Shown one piece after another: positions 34,184 to 43,306 of a DNA stretch of 64,000 nucleotides. The translations under genes were made by a program, and so were the position numbers. The notes under the pieces are model-generated. The model did no database searches. It worked only from the letters and a program-made list of their open reading frames with translations, and had not been told where the DNA came from. Every line of letters starts with the position of its first letter. Within the stretch, counting starts at the first letter, position 1. Source of the DNA: Clostridia bacterium (lineage in GTDB: Bacteria > Bacillota > Clostridia > Christensenellales > Aristaeellaceae); the NCBI GenBank assembly GCA_017516765.1, contig JAFXBE010000019.1, forward strand, positions 84,895 through 148,894. The letters run 5' to 3'.

Positions 34184-35329
34184 ATGCGCGAGATCCTGCA
34201 GGTTCGCTTCGGTGAAATCTTTCTCAAAGGTTCCAATCGTCCGTACTTTATGCGTATGCTTGTTGAGCGCATCCGCAATGCCGTAAAGGAACTCAACGGT
34301 CATGTCTGGCTCAGTGACAGCCGCGTATATGTCAGCGATCTGTCCGATATGGAAGAAGGCATCCGTAAGGTGGGCAAGGTCTTTGGCGTACATAGTCTCT
34401 GCCGTGCGTTGGAGCTGCCCAAGGACGATTTTGATGCAATTTGTGAAGCCGCGGTGCAGCTTGTGGAGGATCATCACGGCTCCTTCAAGGTAAATGCCCG
34501 CCGCAGCGATAAACGTTATTTTATGGATTCTCCCGCCATCAACATGGAAGTGGGGCATTACATTCTGGAAAAACGCCCCGATCTGACTGTGGATGTGCAT
34601 AACCCCGATTTGGTCGTCTCGGTGGAGATCCGTGATCAGGCATATGTATACACCCGTCCCATTATGGCGGTGGGCGGTATGCCTGTGGGCACCAACGGTC
34701 GGGCCACGCTGCTGCTGTCCGGCGGTATCGACAGCCCCGTTGCAGGCTGGATGATCGCCAAACGCGGCGTCAGCATGAGTGCGGTGCACTTCAATTCTCC
34801 GCCCTATACCAGCGAGCGCGCTAAGGAGAAGGTGCTGGATCTGGCACGGACCCTTTCCGAAAGCCTGTGCGGTATCAAGGTGCACGTGGTGCCCTTTACC
34901 GATATTCAGATGCAGATCCACGAAAAATGCCACCCGGATTACACCACCATCATCATGCGCCGTTACATGATGCGTATTGCCAATGCCATTGCCCATAAAG
35001 AACGTGCGCAGGCGCTGGTCACCGGCGAGAGCATCGGTCAGGTTGCCAGCCAGACCATGCAGGCGCTTACCTGCACCGACGAGATCGCGGATATCCCTGT
35101 GTTCCGTCCCCTGATCGGTCTGGATAAGGTAGAGATCATCGATATCGCCAACAAGATCGGCACCTACGAAACTTCGATCCTTCCCTACGAGGATTGCTGC
35201 ACCGTGTTCACGCCCCGGCATCCCGCCACCAAGCCCAAAATGGAGATCATTCTGGAGGGCGAAAGCAAGCTGGATACCGATGCGCTTATTCAGGCCGCGC
35301 TGGAGGGTACCGTTGTTTACGATCTGTGA
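34184..35329 (+). CDS. thiI: tRNA 4-thiouridine synthase ThiI
   Basis: ThiI adenylates U8 of tRNA and replaces the oxygen with sulfur from a desulfurase. The 381-residue form has an N-terminal ferredoxin-like domain (VRFGEIFLKG), a THUMP domain (about 60-165), and the PP-loop ATPase with LLSGGIDSPVA. Later blocks VTGESIGQVASQT and EDCCTVFTPRHPATKP fit the short ThiI that lacks a rhodanese domain. The start at 34184 fits the family; an in-frame ATG at 34172 lies 1 base from the AAAGG site. A terminator follows. Confidence 0.94.
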   Translation: MREILQVRFGEIFLKGSNRPYFMRMLVERIRNAVKELNGHVWLSDSRVYVSDLSDMEEGIRKVGKVFGVHSLCRALELPKDDFDAICEAAVQLVEDHHGSFKVNARRSDKRYFMDSPAINMEVGHYILEKRPDLTVDVHNPDLVVSVEIRDQAYVYTRPIMAVGGMPVGTNGRATLLLSGGIDSPVAGWMIAKRGVSMSAVHFNSPPYTSERAKEKVLDLARTLSESLCGIKVHVVPFTDIQMQIHEKCHPDYTTIIMRRYMMRIANAIAHKERAQALVTGESIGQVASQTMQALTCTDEIADIPVFRPLIGLDKVEIIDIANKIGTYETSILPYEDCCTVFTPRHPATKPKMEIILEGESKLDTDALIQAALEGTVVYDL

Positions 35330-35338
35330 TCAGATTGA

Positions 35339-35386
35339 CAAAGCCGGAAAAACGCTGACGATGCGTTCTTTCCGGCTTTGTTTTTC
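35339..35386 (+). terminator. Terminator after thiI
   Basis: CAAAGCCGGAAA (35339-35350) pairs with TTTCCGGCTTTG (35369-35380), extended inward by AACGC/GCGTT, and is followed by TTTTTC. Confidence 0.94.
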
Positions 35387-35411
35387 TTTGATAGAAAAAT
35401 ATCAAAACAAG

Positions 35412-35440
35412 TTGCAAAAGCATCGGCTCTGCGGTATAAT
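35412..35440 (+). promoter_or_regulatory. Promoter of the cggR glycolytic operon
   Basis: TTGCAA (35412-35417) and a perfect TATAAT (35435-35440) are separated by 17 bases. The CggR operator lies just downstream. Confidence 0.88.
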
Positions 35441-35446
35441 AATCAG

Positions 35447-35482
35447 CGGGATAAATTTGGTCATGTGGGACGAAATTTGACC
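35447..35482 (+). promoter_or_regulatory. CggR operator (two direct repeats)
   Basis: Two repeats, CGGGATAAATTTGGTC (from 35447) and TGGGACGAAATTTGACC (from 35466), lie 19-20 bases apart just after the -10 box. This matches the known B. subtilis CggR site, two CGGGAC-N6-TGTC repeats with a 20-base period, which is released on binding fructose 1,6-bisphosphate. Confidence 0.8.
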
Positions 35483-35497
35483 CGATGGAGTGAGGTT

Positions 35498-36523
35498 ATG
35501 CAAGACGATTACTTTGTACTGATGCAGAAGCTGGCGCCCGACCTTGCCCAGGAGATCGAGCGCAGGGCGCTGGTGCTGGAACGTATCGGCGCACTGCAGC
35601 CGGTAGGGCGGCGGCTTCTGGCGACCCGGCTCAACCTGCCGGAGCGCGAGGTTCGCACGGTTGCGTCCCTGCTGAAGGAACACGGTCTTGTTTCGCTGGA
35701 TGCAGCCGGTATGAGTCTTACCGACGAAGCCAACAAGATCCTGCCGATGGCAAGCCGTCTCAGCCGCGAGCTGAAGGGACTGACGGGTCTTGAAACCGCG
35801 CTTTCCCAGCGATACGATGGGGTAAAGGTTTGCGTCGCGGCAGGCAATGCCGATGCAGACGACCATGTCCTTCACGAGGTGGGGCGCAATGCCGCATCCC
35901 GTCTGCGTTCCTTTCTGCAAACGGGCAGTACACTGGCCGTAACCGGCGGCAGCACCATTCATCAGGTGGCGTTTTCCATTCCACAGGGATCGCCCATGAA
36001 TGTGATGGTGGTTCCCGCACGCGGCGGCATCGGGCGTTCGCTGGAGACACAAGCCAATACCGTGGCCTGCGAGATCGCCAAACGGCTCGGCGGGCATCAC
36101 AGAATGATGCATCTGCCCGACCGTCTGGACGAACAGGCGCTTGCAGAAATGCGTAAGATGCGAGAGATCGACGAGACCCTCAGCCTGTTGGAGCGCGCCG
36201 ATGTGGTGCTCCACGGCATCGGCAGGGCTGACGATATGGCGCACAAGCGCCAGCTGCCGGCAGATGTGGAGGCTGAGGTGCTTCGCAAGGGTGCGGTAGC
36301 CGAGGCTTACGGCTGCTATTTCGACCGGAATGGGAAATTGGTCTATTCCGCATCCACGGTATCCCATAACCTGGGCGTTTTGAAGCCCAATTGTGCGCTT
36401 ATCGCCGTTGCGGCAGGCGCACGCAAGGCAGAAGCCATCGATGCAGCCATGCGCAGCCGCAGGCATGCCATGCTGGTAACCGACGAAGGCGCTGCCAATG
36501 CCATCCTGTCTATGCAGGAATAA
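35498..36523 (+). CDS. cggR: Central glycolytic genes regulator CggR
   Basis: A SorC/DeoR-type repressor that senses fructose 1,6-bisphosphate and controls triose-phase glycolysis. The 341-residue protein has an N-terminal winged helix (about 20-85; LATRLNLPEREVRTVASLLKEH) and a sugar-binding domain containing LAVTGGSTIHQVA, VVPARGGIG and LHGIGRADDMA. ATG 35498 follows GGAGTGAGG. It is followed by pgk, tpiA and gpmI and has its own operator, so autoregulation is likely. Compared with B. subtilis, gap is absent between cggR and pgk. Confidence 0.93.
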   Translation: MQDDYFVLMQKLAPDLAQEIERRALVLERIGALQPVGRRLLATRLNLPEREVRTVASLLKEHGLVSLDAAGMSLTDEANKILPMASRLSRELKGLTGLETALSQRYDGVKVCVAAGNADADDHVLHEVGRNAASRLRSFLQTGSTLAVTGGSTIHQVAFSIPQGSPMNVMVVPARGGIGRSLETQANTVACEIAKRLGGHHRMMHLPDRLDEQALAEMRKMREIDETLSLLERADVVLHGIGRADDMAHKRQLPADVEAEVLRKGAVAEAYGCYFDRNGKLVYSASTVSHNLGVLKPNCALIAVAAGARKAEAIDAAMRSRRHAMLVTDEGAANAILSMQE

Positions 36524-36589
36524 CAATGTTTGCTCGCCCGAATGGGCTTTGCAATACCAACAATCAGGTTTTTAAGGAGAGTGTGCACC

Positions 36590-37786
36590 ATGGCTAAGAA
36601 GACGATTGACGACATTCAGGTGTCCGGCAAGAAGGTTCTTGTCCGCTGCGATTTCAACGTGCCCATGAAGGATGGCAAGATCACCAACGATAAGCGTATC
36701 GTTGCTGCTCTGCCCACCATCAAGAAGCTGATTGCCGACGGCGGCAAGGTCATCCTGTGCAGCCATCTGGGTAAGCCGAAGAACGGCCCCGAAGAGAAGT
36801 TCTCTCTGGCTCCCGTAGCCGAGCGTCTCAGCGAGTACCTGGGCAAGCCCGTTGTTTTCGCCAACGATGATACCGTTGTGGGCGAAAATGCCCGTGCTGC
36901 CGTTGCCGCTATGCAGGATGGCGACGTGGTGCTGCTGCAGAATACCCGCTTCCGCAAGGAAGAAACCAAGAACATCGAAGAGTTCTCCCGTGAACTGGCT
37001 TCTCTGGCCGACTGCTACGTGAACGATGCCTTTGGCTCTGCTCACCGTGCACACTGCTCCACTGAGGGCGTTACCAAGTTCCTCAGCCCCAACGTTGCCG
37101 GCTACCTCATCGGCAAGGAGCTCAGCGTTATGGGCAAGGCCCTGGACAATGCTGACCGTCCCTTCGTTGCGGTTCTGGGCGGCGCCAAGATCGAAGACAA
37201 GCTGAACGTTATCAACAACCTGCTGGAGAAGGTCGACACCCTGATCATCGGCGGCGGTATGGCCTTTACCTTCCTCAAGGCCAAGGGCTACGAGATCGGT
37301 AAGTCCCTGCTGGACGAGACCAAGATCGACTACTGCAAGGAAATGATGGCCAAGGCCGAGCAGAAGGGCGTTAAGCTGCTCCTGCCCATCGACACCGTCT
37401 GCATCAGCGAGTTCACCTTCGACCCCTCTGTTGAAATCGAGATCTGCGATTCCGACAAGATCCCCGCTGATAAGGAAGGCTGCGACATCGGCCCCAAGAG
37501 CCGCGAACTCTTTGCCGAGGCTGTTAAGGCTGCCAAGACCGTTGTGTGGAACGGCCCCATGGGTGTGTTCGAGAACCCCACTCTGGCTGCCGGCACCCTG
37601 GCTGTTGCTCAGGCCATGGCAGACAGCGAGGCTGTTACCATCATCGGCGGCGGCGAATCTGCTGCTGCTGTTGAGCAGATGAATCTGGGCGATAAGATGA
37701 CCCACATCTCCACCGGTGGCGGTGCTTCTCTCGAGTACCTCGAGGGCAAGGTTCTCCCCGGCGTTGCCGCTCTGGACGAAATCTAA
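36590..37786 (+). CDS. pgk: Phosphoglycerate kinase
   Basis: Pgk makes ATP from 1,3-bisphosphoglycerate. The 398 residues contain [11 protein letters not shown], the substrate block [39 protein letters not shown] and [14 protein letters not shown], all diagnostic. ATG 36590 follows TTAAGGAGAG. Codon choice is strongly biased (AAG for Lys, CTG for Leu, GGC for Gly), as expected for an abundant enzyme. It lies 66 bases after cggR and is probably under its control. Confidence 0.97.
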   Translation: MAKKTIDDIQVSGKKVLVRCDFNVPMKDGKITNDKRIVAALPTIKKLIADGGKVILCSHLGKPKNGPEEKFSLAPVAERLSEYLGKPVVFANDDTVVGENARAAVAAMQDGDVVLLQNTRFRKEETKNIEEFSRELASLADCYVNDAFGSAHRAHCSTEGVTKFLSPNVAGYLIGKELSVMGKALDNADRPFVAVLGGAKIEDKLNVINNLLEKVDTLIIGGGMAFTFLKAKGYEIGKSLLDETKIDYCKEMMAKAEQKGVKLLLPIDTVCISEFTFDPSVEIEICDSDKIPADKEGCDIGPKSRELFAEAVKAAKTVVWNGPMGVFENPTLAAGTLAVAQAMADSEAVTIIGGGESAAAVEQMNLGDKMTHISTGGGASLEYLEGKVLPGVAALDEI

Positions 37787-37797
37787 GATATCCCTTC

Positions 37798-37885
37798 GTT
37801 TGCGCAGGCTGCCTGTCGGCCTGCGCAAACTTTGCGAAAGCGGATAACCTGCTTTTGCGCTGCACAAACTGTGCCTGTCCGGCAC
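37798..37885 (+). repeat. Tandem hairpins between pgk and tpiA
   Basis: Three stems follow each other: GTTTGCGCAGGC/GCCTGCGCAAAC (37798-37809, 37819-37830; perfect 12 bp), GCGAAAGC/GCTTTTGC (37834-37841, 37851-37858) and GCACA/TGTGC (37862-37866, 37870-37874). The third competes with GTGCC/GGCAC (37871-37875, 37881-37885). None has a proper T run, so mRNA processing or stability control is more likely than termination. Confidence 0.75.
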
Positions 37886-37912
37886 AACCAATAAGAAAGA
37901 GGTACATTCTCT

Positions 37913-38665
37913 ATGCGTAAAGCTATCATTGCCGGTAACTGGAAGATGAACAAGACCCCCGCCGAGGCTGCCGAGCTGGTTAAGGCTCTGGTGCCCGCCG
38001 TGAAGGATGCAGACTGCGACGTCGTTGTTTGCGTTCCCGCCACCGATTTTGCTGCCGTCAAGGAAGCTGCTGAGGGCAGCAACATCAAGCTGGGCGCTCA
38101 GAACGTTCACTTTGCCAAGAGCGGCGCTTTCACCGGCGAACTGAGCGCCGATATGCTCAAGGCTTGCGGTGTGGAGTATGTGGTCATCGGCCACAGCGAG
38201 CGCCGTCAGTACTTCGGCGAGACCGACAAGACCGTCAACGCCCGCGTGCGCGCTGCTGTTGCCGCCGGTCTGACCCCCATCATCTGCGTGGGCGAGCTGA
38301 AGGACGAGCGTGAAACCGGCTATACCGATATCATTGTTGAGTATCAGACCCTGATGGCTCTCCACGGTCTGACCAATGACGAGATCAAGGCTGCTGTGAT
38401 CGCTTACGAGCCTGTTTGGGCTATCGGCACCGGTCTTACCGCTACCGACGAGCAGGCCAACGAGACCATCGGCGTGATCCGCAAGGCCATCGAGCGCAAG
38501 TACGGCAAGGATGTCAGCGACGCTGTGCGCATCCAGTACGGCGGCAGCATGAACCCCGGCAACGTGAAGGGTCTGATGGCTCAGCCCGAGATCGACGGCG
38601 GTCTTATCGGCGGCGCTTCCCTGAAGGCTCCCGATTTCACCTCTGTGGTGCTCTACAACAAGTAA
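37913..38665 (+). CDS. tpiA: Triosephosphate isomerase
   Basis: TpiA interconverts dihydroxyacetone phosphate and glyceraldehyde 3-phosphate. The 250-residue barrel has AGNWKMNK at the start (catalytic Lys), GHSERR (catalytic His), AYEPVWAIGTG (catalytic Glu and loop 6) and YGGSMNPGN. Length and residues are standard. AAGAAAGAGGT precedes the ATG, behind a 126-base spacer filled with hairpins. It shares the codon bias of pgk. Confidence 0.97.
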   Translation: MRKAIIAGNWKMNKTPAEAAELVKALVPAVKDADCDVVVCVPATDFAAVKEAAEGSNIKLGAQNVHFAKSGAFTGELSADMLKACGVEYVVIGHSERRQYFGETDKTVNARVRAAVAAGLTPIICVGELKDERETGYTDIIVEYQTLMALHGLTNDEIKAAVIAYEPVWAIGTGLTATDEQANETIGVIRKAIERKYGKDVSDAVRIQYGGSMNPGNVKGLMAQPEIDGGLIGGASLKAPDFTSVVLYNK

Positions 38666-38681
38666 GAAGGAGCAACGAAAA

Positions 38682-40223
38682 ATGGAAAAGACCATGACTG
38701 CTCTGATCATCATGGACGGCTTCGGTATCAATTCCGCCACCGAGGGTAACGCCATTTATCAGCAGGGTACCCCTGTGCTGGATGCCCTCATGGCGAAATA
38801 TCCCACCACCCAGCTGGGCGCCAGCGGTATGGATGTTGGTCTGCCGGATGGTCAGATGGGCAACAGCGAAGTAGGGCACCTGAACATCGGCGCAGGCCGC
38901 ATCGTCTATCAGGAGCTTACCCGCATCACCAAGGATATTCAGGATGGCGTCTTCTTTGAGAAGAAGCCCCTGGTCAAGGCCATGGACACTGCCAAAGCAA
39001 CGGGCAAGGCTGTTCACCTGATGGGCCTGCTCAGCGATGGCGGCGTGCACAGCCACAACACCCACCTGTACGCTCTGTTGGAAATGTGCAAGCAGCGCGG
39101 CGTGAAGGATGTATACGTGCACTGCTTCCTGGATGGCCGTGACGTGCCCCCTTCCAGCGGCATCGACTACGTGAAGGAACTGCAGCAGAAGCTGGAAGAG
39201 ATCGGCGTTGGCAAGATTGCCACCGTAATGGGTCGTTACTGGGCTATGGACCGTGACAACCTGTGGGATCGCGTGCAGAAGGCTTACGATGCCATGGTGC
39301 TGGGTGTTGGCGAAACCGCCGCTACCGGAGCAGAGGCTGTTGAGCAGAGCTATGCCAAGGAAGAGACCGACGAGTTTGTGAAGCCCACTGTTGTGATGGA
39401 AAACGGCAAGGCTGTTGCTACCATCGGCGAGGGCGACAGTATCATCTTCTTCAACTTCCGTCCCGACCGCGCCCGTCAGCTGACCCGCACCTTCATCATG
39501 CCCGACTTTGATGGCTTTGTACGTGCCAACGGCTACTTCCCCGTCAATTTCGTCTCCATGACCCAGTACGACGAGACCTTTACCGGTCTGGAGATCGTCA
39601 ATCCTCCGGAAACGCTGGATAACACCATGGGCGAGTACCTGTCCAAGCTGGGCAAGACCCAGCTGCGCATTGCAGAAACTCAGAAGTACGCCCATGTTAC
39701 CTTCTTCTTCAACGGCGGCGTGGAAAAGCCCAACGATGGCGAAGACCGCGAGCTGATTCCCTCCTCCAAGGTAGCCACTTTCGACATGAAGCCCGAAATG
39801 TCTGCCTACGAAGTGACCGAAAAGGCTGTTGAGCTGATCAACGAGAAGAAGTACGATGTGATGATCCTCAACTTCGCCAATTGCGATATGGTGGGTCATA
39901 CCGGCGTAATGGAAGCTGCTATGAAGGCTGTTGCCACTGTTGACGAGTGCGTGGGCAAGGTTGTGGAAGCTGTTCTGGCCAACGGCGGCCGCGCCTTCGT
40001 TACCGCAGACCATGGCAATGCCGACCAGATGGTGGATCCCGAGAACGGCGAGCCCTTCACCGCTCACACCACCAATCCTGTTCCCTTCATCGCTATCGGA
40101 CCCGAAATGATCGGTCGTACCCTGCGTGAAGGCGGACGTCTGGCGGATATCGCTCCCACCATGCTGGACAGCATGGGTCTGGAGATCCCCGCACAGATGA
40201 CCGGCAAGAGCCTGCTGGCATAA
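38682..40223 (+). CDS. gpmI: 2,3-bisphosphoglycerate-independent phosphoglycerate mutase
   Basis: GpmI moves the phosphate between C3 and C2 of glycerate through a phosphoserine, using two manganese ions. The 513-residue protein has IIMDGFGIN at the start (metal Asp), the catalytic Ser in MGNSEVGHLNIGAGR, HCFLDGRD, NFRPDRARQL, FANCDMVGHTG and TADHGNADQM. All metal ligands are present. It lies 16 bases after tpiA with AAGAAGGAG before the ATG. Enolase, the usual next gene, is not here; a terminator follows. Confidence 0.97.
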   Translation: MEKTMTALIIMDGFGINSATEGNAIYQQGTPVLDALMAKYPTTQLGASGMDVGLPDGQMGNSEVGHLNIGAGRIVYQELTRITKDIQDGVFFEKKPLVKAMDTAKATGKAVHLMGLLSDGGVHSHNTHLYALLEMCKQRGVKDVYVHCFLDGRDVPPSSGIDYVKELQQKLEEIGVGKIATVMGRYWAMDRDNLWDRVQKAYDAMVLGVGETAATGAEAVEQSYAKEETDEFVKPTVVMENGKAVATIGEGDSIIFFNFRPDRARQLTRTFIMPDFDGFVRANGYFPVNFVSMTQYDETFTGLEIVNPPETLDNTMGEYLSKLGKTQLRIAETQKYAHVTFFFNGGVEKPNDGEDRELIPSSKVATFDMKPEMSAYEVTEKAVELINEKKYDVMILNFANCDMVGHTGVMEAAMKAVATVDECVGKVVEAVLANGGRAFVTADHGNADQMVDPENGEPFTAHTTNPVPFIAIGPEMIGRTLREGGRLADIAPTMLDSMGLEIPAQMTGKSLLA

Positions 40224-40230
40224 GGATGAC

Positions 40231-40272
40231 AGGAGCAGCGCTGCTGTATTGGCGCGCTGCTCCTTTTGTTTT
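40231..40272 (+). terminator. Terminator of the glycolytic operon
   Basis: AGGAGCAGCGC (40231-40241) pairs with GCGCTGCTCCT (40254-40264), followed by TTTGTTTT. Confidence 0.93.
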
Positions 40273-40288
40273 GACCTTTTAGCCGTCC

Positions 40289-40339
40289 ATATAGAAAGAT
40301 CACCGAGGAAGCATGCTCTCCTCGGTGATCTTTCTGTAT
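40289..40339. terminator. Long hairpin between convergent genes
   Basis: A stem of about 20 bp is centred on AGATCACCGAGG/CCTCGGTGATCT, extended by flanking A-T pairs and one G-U, with an 11-base loop. It lies just past the end of the minus-strand CapA-like gene. There is no long T run on either strand, so it may act as a 3' mRNA stabiliser or a weak two-way terminator. Confidence 0.6.
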
Positions 40340-40343
40340 AGAC

Positions 40344-41660
40344 TTATTTCTCTTTCAGAACGGTATCTTTCATCACATTTTGAATCTGATTGTAGCAGCG
40401 TTCCATAACATCCAGCTGTTTCTTTCCAAGAAAAGTCGGTTGGTCGTTGGGATCAGCCAGGACTACGCCTGTACGGGTAACGCCGTCGATAGCGTCACGC
40501 CAGCAGAAGGTGGGATCGTAGGTCAGATTATCAAAAGCGATGGTACCGGTGGCTGTATCGTACTGAACATCTGCCCGCAGAAGAATACCGGACAAATTAT
40601 TCCGGCTTTCGCGGTCAAAGGTGAACAGGTTACCCATGGAGTATGCGCAAAGCACAGGATGATATTTACCGTCTCCGCGCTGTGCCGTCAGAACTTCTAC
40701 AGGAAACACAGCCTGAGGGTTGTTACCCAGAATGATATCTGCGCCTGCATCGGCAATCTGTTGTGCCAGTTGTTTCTGTTCTTTGGTGGGGGAGGTGGCA
40801 TTGCTCTTGCCCCAGCAAAGAGATACGATCACCACTTCGGCGCCGCGCTGGCGAAGCTGCTGGATATCGCTGCGTATTTGATCGACATCCAACGCCGCAT
40901 AGGCATATTCCCGCTCCTGGGCAGAGGTTTTCTTTTTCCCAACGTTGGCAAGGTCGTTCAGATAGCTGAGAAGTGCAATGTTCACACCATTGCTGGTACC
41001 CACAACAGCAGATGCCCTTTCTTCGGGCGTGGTGTACAACCCAAAAGGTGATATGCCGGCAGAGATCATGCTGTTCTTGGTTTCGGTCAATCCGGCGATG
41101 CCGTCGTTCAAGCCCGTAAGGTGCCCGAGATTAACAGCGTCGATTCCGGCCTGTTTCATCGTGTTCAGCAGATCTGCGGGCATGTTTGAAGAGGATAGAG
41201 CTTGCGACGGTATCACGCTGTTTTTCAGCGTAGAGACGGTCAGATCGGATTGCAGTGCACCACCCAGCCCGCCGAACATAATGTCAAAGCGGTAGCCGGC
41301 GTTTTTATCGTTGAGTGTCTTCAATGTGTTGCTGTCCAGTTGGATCGTACCGGTAGCGCACAGGGAAAACTGCTTGACCGGCGCGGTTGTAGGCACCGGG
41401 GTAACCGTCGGAACCGGGGTCGTTATCGGTTTGATGGATGTGTTGGAGGGTTTGACAGTCGTTGGGCTGCTTTGTGCGCTGCCCATAAGCTGCGCCAATG
41501 ATTCGTCCAGCTTTACTGCCAGATCGATCGCATTTGTGCTGATGCTTGTGCTGCCGGTCAGTTTGGGAAGCAGTGCACAAAAGCCGATCACAACAAGGCA
41601 AGTTAGCGTCAGCATGAAAATGGTGCCCGTGGACAGACCGCTGCGATTGGAACGATTCAT
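40344..41660 (-). CDS. CapA-like membrane-anchored protein with degenerate active site
   Basis: A 438-residue exported protein: one N-terminal span (about 14-34), a Thr/Pro spacer (about 63-95), then a domain of the CapA/PgsA metallophosphatase-like family used in poly-gamma-glutamate systems. The fold is recognisable from YSMGNLFTFDRE (340-351) and the order of blocks. Usual ligand positions are changed: GD is GT (104-105), HWG is CWG (282-284) and GHHPHV is GNNPQA (312-317). It is probably not an active metalloenzyme and may bind sugar or peptide. It follows two GerMN lipoprotein genes in the same direction. AAGGAG precedes the ATG. No capB or capC is nearby. Confidence 0.72.
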   Translation of the reverse strand: MNRSNRSGLSTGTIFMLTLTCLVVIGFCALLPKLTGSTSISTNAIDLAVKLDESLAQLMGSAQSSPTTVKPSNTSIKPITTPVPTVTPVPTTAPVKQFSLCATGTIQLDSNTLKTLNDKNAGYRFDIMFGGLGGALQSDLTVSTLKNSVIPSQALSSSNMPADLLNTMKQAGIDAVNLGHLTGLNDGIAGLTETKNSMISAGISPFGLYTTPEERASAVVGTSNGVNIALLSYLNDLANVGKKKTSAQEREYAYAALDVDQIRSDIQQLRQRGAEVVIVSLCWGKSNATSPTKEQKQLAQQIADAGADIILGNNPQAVFPVEVLTAQRGDGKYHPVLCAYSMGNLFTFDRESRNNLSGILLRADVQYDTATGTIAFDNLTYDPTFCWRDAIDGVTRTGVVLADPNDQPTFLGKKQLDVMERCYNQIQNVMKDTVLKEK

Positions 41661-41746
41661 TTTGTATCTCCTTGTAAGGGATATCTCAAAGGGATCATAT
41701 CATAATCAGATATCATATGCAAGTAATGCAGGATGCATGCATATCC

Positions 41747-43306
41747 TCAGAAAAGCGGCGAAAAGCGCGTTTCCCAGACGATGGTCCCCGTAAAGCCGGT
41801 AAAAGGCTTACCGGAAACGAAGAATTGAACCTGCTCCACCAGACTGCTACCGCAGAGCGTGTTGGTAAGCGCGTAAGCCAACAAACGCTCCTGTTCGGCA
41901 TCTTCGCCTGCAAAGACATCCAGAAATGCATCCGAAAAATTGACCAGAAGTACGTTGTCTGCCAATGAAAGACCAATAATGGCTGCATCTTTGACAATAT
42001 CCTCTGCCATAACAGGGAGAGTATCCTTTGGCAGATCATAAGGCTGGGGCCCTTTGGAAAGCTCTATCAGCATCATGCGCGGATGGTCGGCTTGATAGAA
42101 TGGTACCGGTCGTTCAACGACCGTCAGTCGGCTGTCTTCTGCATTGATCAGCGACAGTTCGCAAAGATCGTACAGAAGCGATGCATAATCGGAACGCTTC
42201 TGTACCTGCCCTGCGAAGGTGATCGTGCTTTCCAGCTGCTCTGTCAGCATTACGGATTCAATGGGTTTGTCGCCGACGGTCACCCGTATGCCGGAAATAC
42301 CGGGGAAGAATGTACACAAAGTATGGCAGAGAGAAGCCATACAATTGGCCTGGCTGATGTTGTTTGCCGCGAGCATTTCATCCAGATTATAGGCAAAATC
42401 CAATTCGATCAGACGGCCGTTCTCGTCGGTGTCCACTACCTTGGGTTTGTTGACCAGCAGGTCGGCAAGCAGGGGAAGCTGGGGGGTATTGATGTTCTCC
42501 ATGGATCCCCTGGACATCTCCTGCAAAAGAACAACAATCATGTCCTCCGGCAGTTGGTTGCTGAAGGAACAATTCCGCACTTCACTCAGAATACCGGGGG
42601 TATGGGCGAGGGGAAAATAAAGGGTAACATCCGCATTCAATGGCTTATCGGAAGCTGCTTCGGTTACATCGACGCGGCGTTGCATCAGCTGTTCGTAGGC
42701 TGCGCCTGAGTCTGTACCGATGCTGCGGCTGAAGGCGCCCATGGGCAGTGTGTTTGCCACATCCATGCCGACGGCACGGTCTACCACCAGAAAATTGACA
42801 TGATCGATTTCTGAAAGTTCCGTCAGTGTGTTTGTAATGGCCTGACAGGCGATATACAACGCCTTGCGATCCATTTGCAGGGCCGATGCGCCAAGGTTTA
42901 CCGTTGCTGCATTGCGGCTTTGCTCTACCGGATTAACGCCATACAGGGATAGCTTTACGCCACCGCCCAGAGAAGTGTGGGTGCTGGTTTCCTGCTGGTT
43001 CAAAAGCGCTCGGACAAGACTTTCGGATTGGGGGCGTGCTGCCGAGAAGGAAACCTGCTTGAGCACAGAGCCGAGCACATTGCTCCCGTATCGGGGCAAA
43101 TACAGGGTTGCGGGAGCCGAGTATTCAAGCAAGGCATCGCCGATTGGAGCCGTATAAGGCTGCTGTACCGGCGGCAGCGTGATCGAGGGTTCGGTATCAG
43201 ATGCAGGCGGCTTTTTGCTGCAGCCCGAACATGCCAGACCGAGACACAACAAAACAGAAAGAAAAGCTGTAACGTTGCGTTTCAACTTCTGCACCTCCTG
43301 TTTCAA
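41747..43306 (-). CDS. GerMN-domain lipoprotein (larger)
   Basis: A 519-residue lipoprotein. A hydrophobic signal with the Cys pair in GLACSGCSK ends near residue 29, then comes a Pro-rich spacer. The body holds repeated GerMN-type units (for example ALLEYSAPATLYLPRYGS, then SVLKQVSFSAARPQSESLVRALL). GerMN domains occur in the B. subtilis germination/sporulation protein GerM and in actinobacterial LpqB. Its ATG overlaps the stop of the smaller GerMN gene upstream by four bases, so the two are translationally coupled. They follow a two-component system. Confidence 0.75.
   Translation of the reverse strand: MKQEVQKLKRNVTAFLSVLLCLGLACSGCSKKPPASDTEPSITLPPVQQPYTAPIGDALLEYSAPATLYLPRYGSNVLGSVLKQVSFSAARPQSESLVRALLNQQETSTHTSLGGGVKLSLYGVNPVEQSRNAATVNLGASALQMDRKALYIACQAITNTLTELSEIDHVNFLVVDRAVGMDVANTLPMGAFSRSIGTDSGAAYEQLMQRRVDVTEAASDKPLNADVTLYFPLAHTPGILSEVRNCSFSNQLPEDMIVVLLQEMSRGSMENINTPQLPLLADLLVNKPKVVDTDENGRLIELDFAYNLDEMLAANNISQANCMASLCHTLCTFFPGISGIRVTVGDKPIESVMLTEQLESTITFAGQVQKRSDYASLLYDLCELSLINAEDSRLTVVERPVPFYQADHPRMMLIELSKGPQPYDLPKDTLPVMAEDIVKDAAIIGLSLADNVLLVNFSDAFLDVFAGEDAEQERLLAYALTNTLCGSSLVEQVQFFVSGKPFTGFTGTIVWETRFSPLF

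Noticed and set aside
36572..38755. A 727-codon minus-strand open frame
   Set aside because: It is antisense to pgk and tpiA and reflects their strong codon bias.
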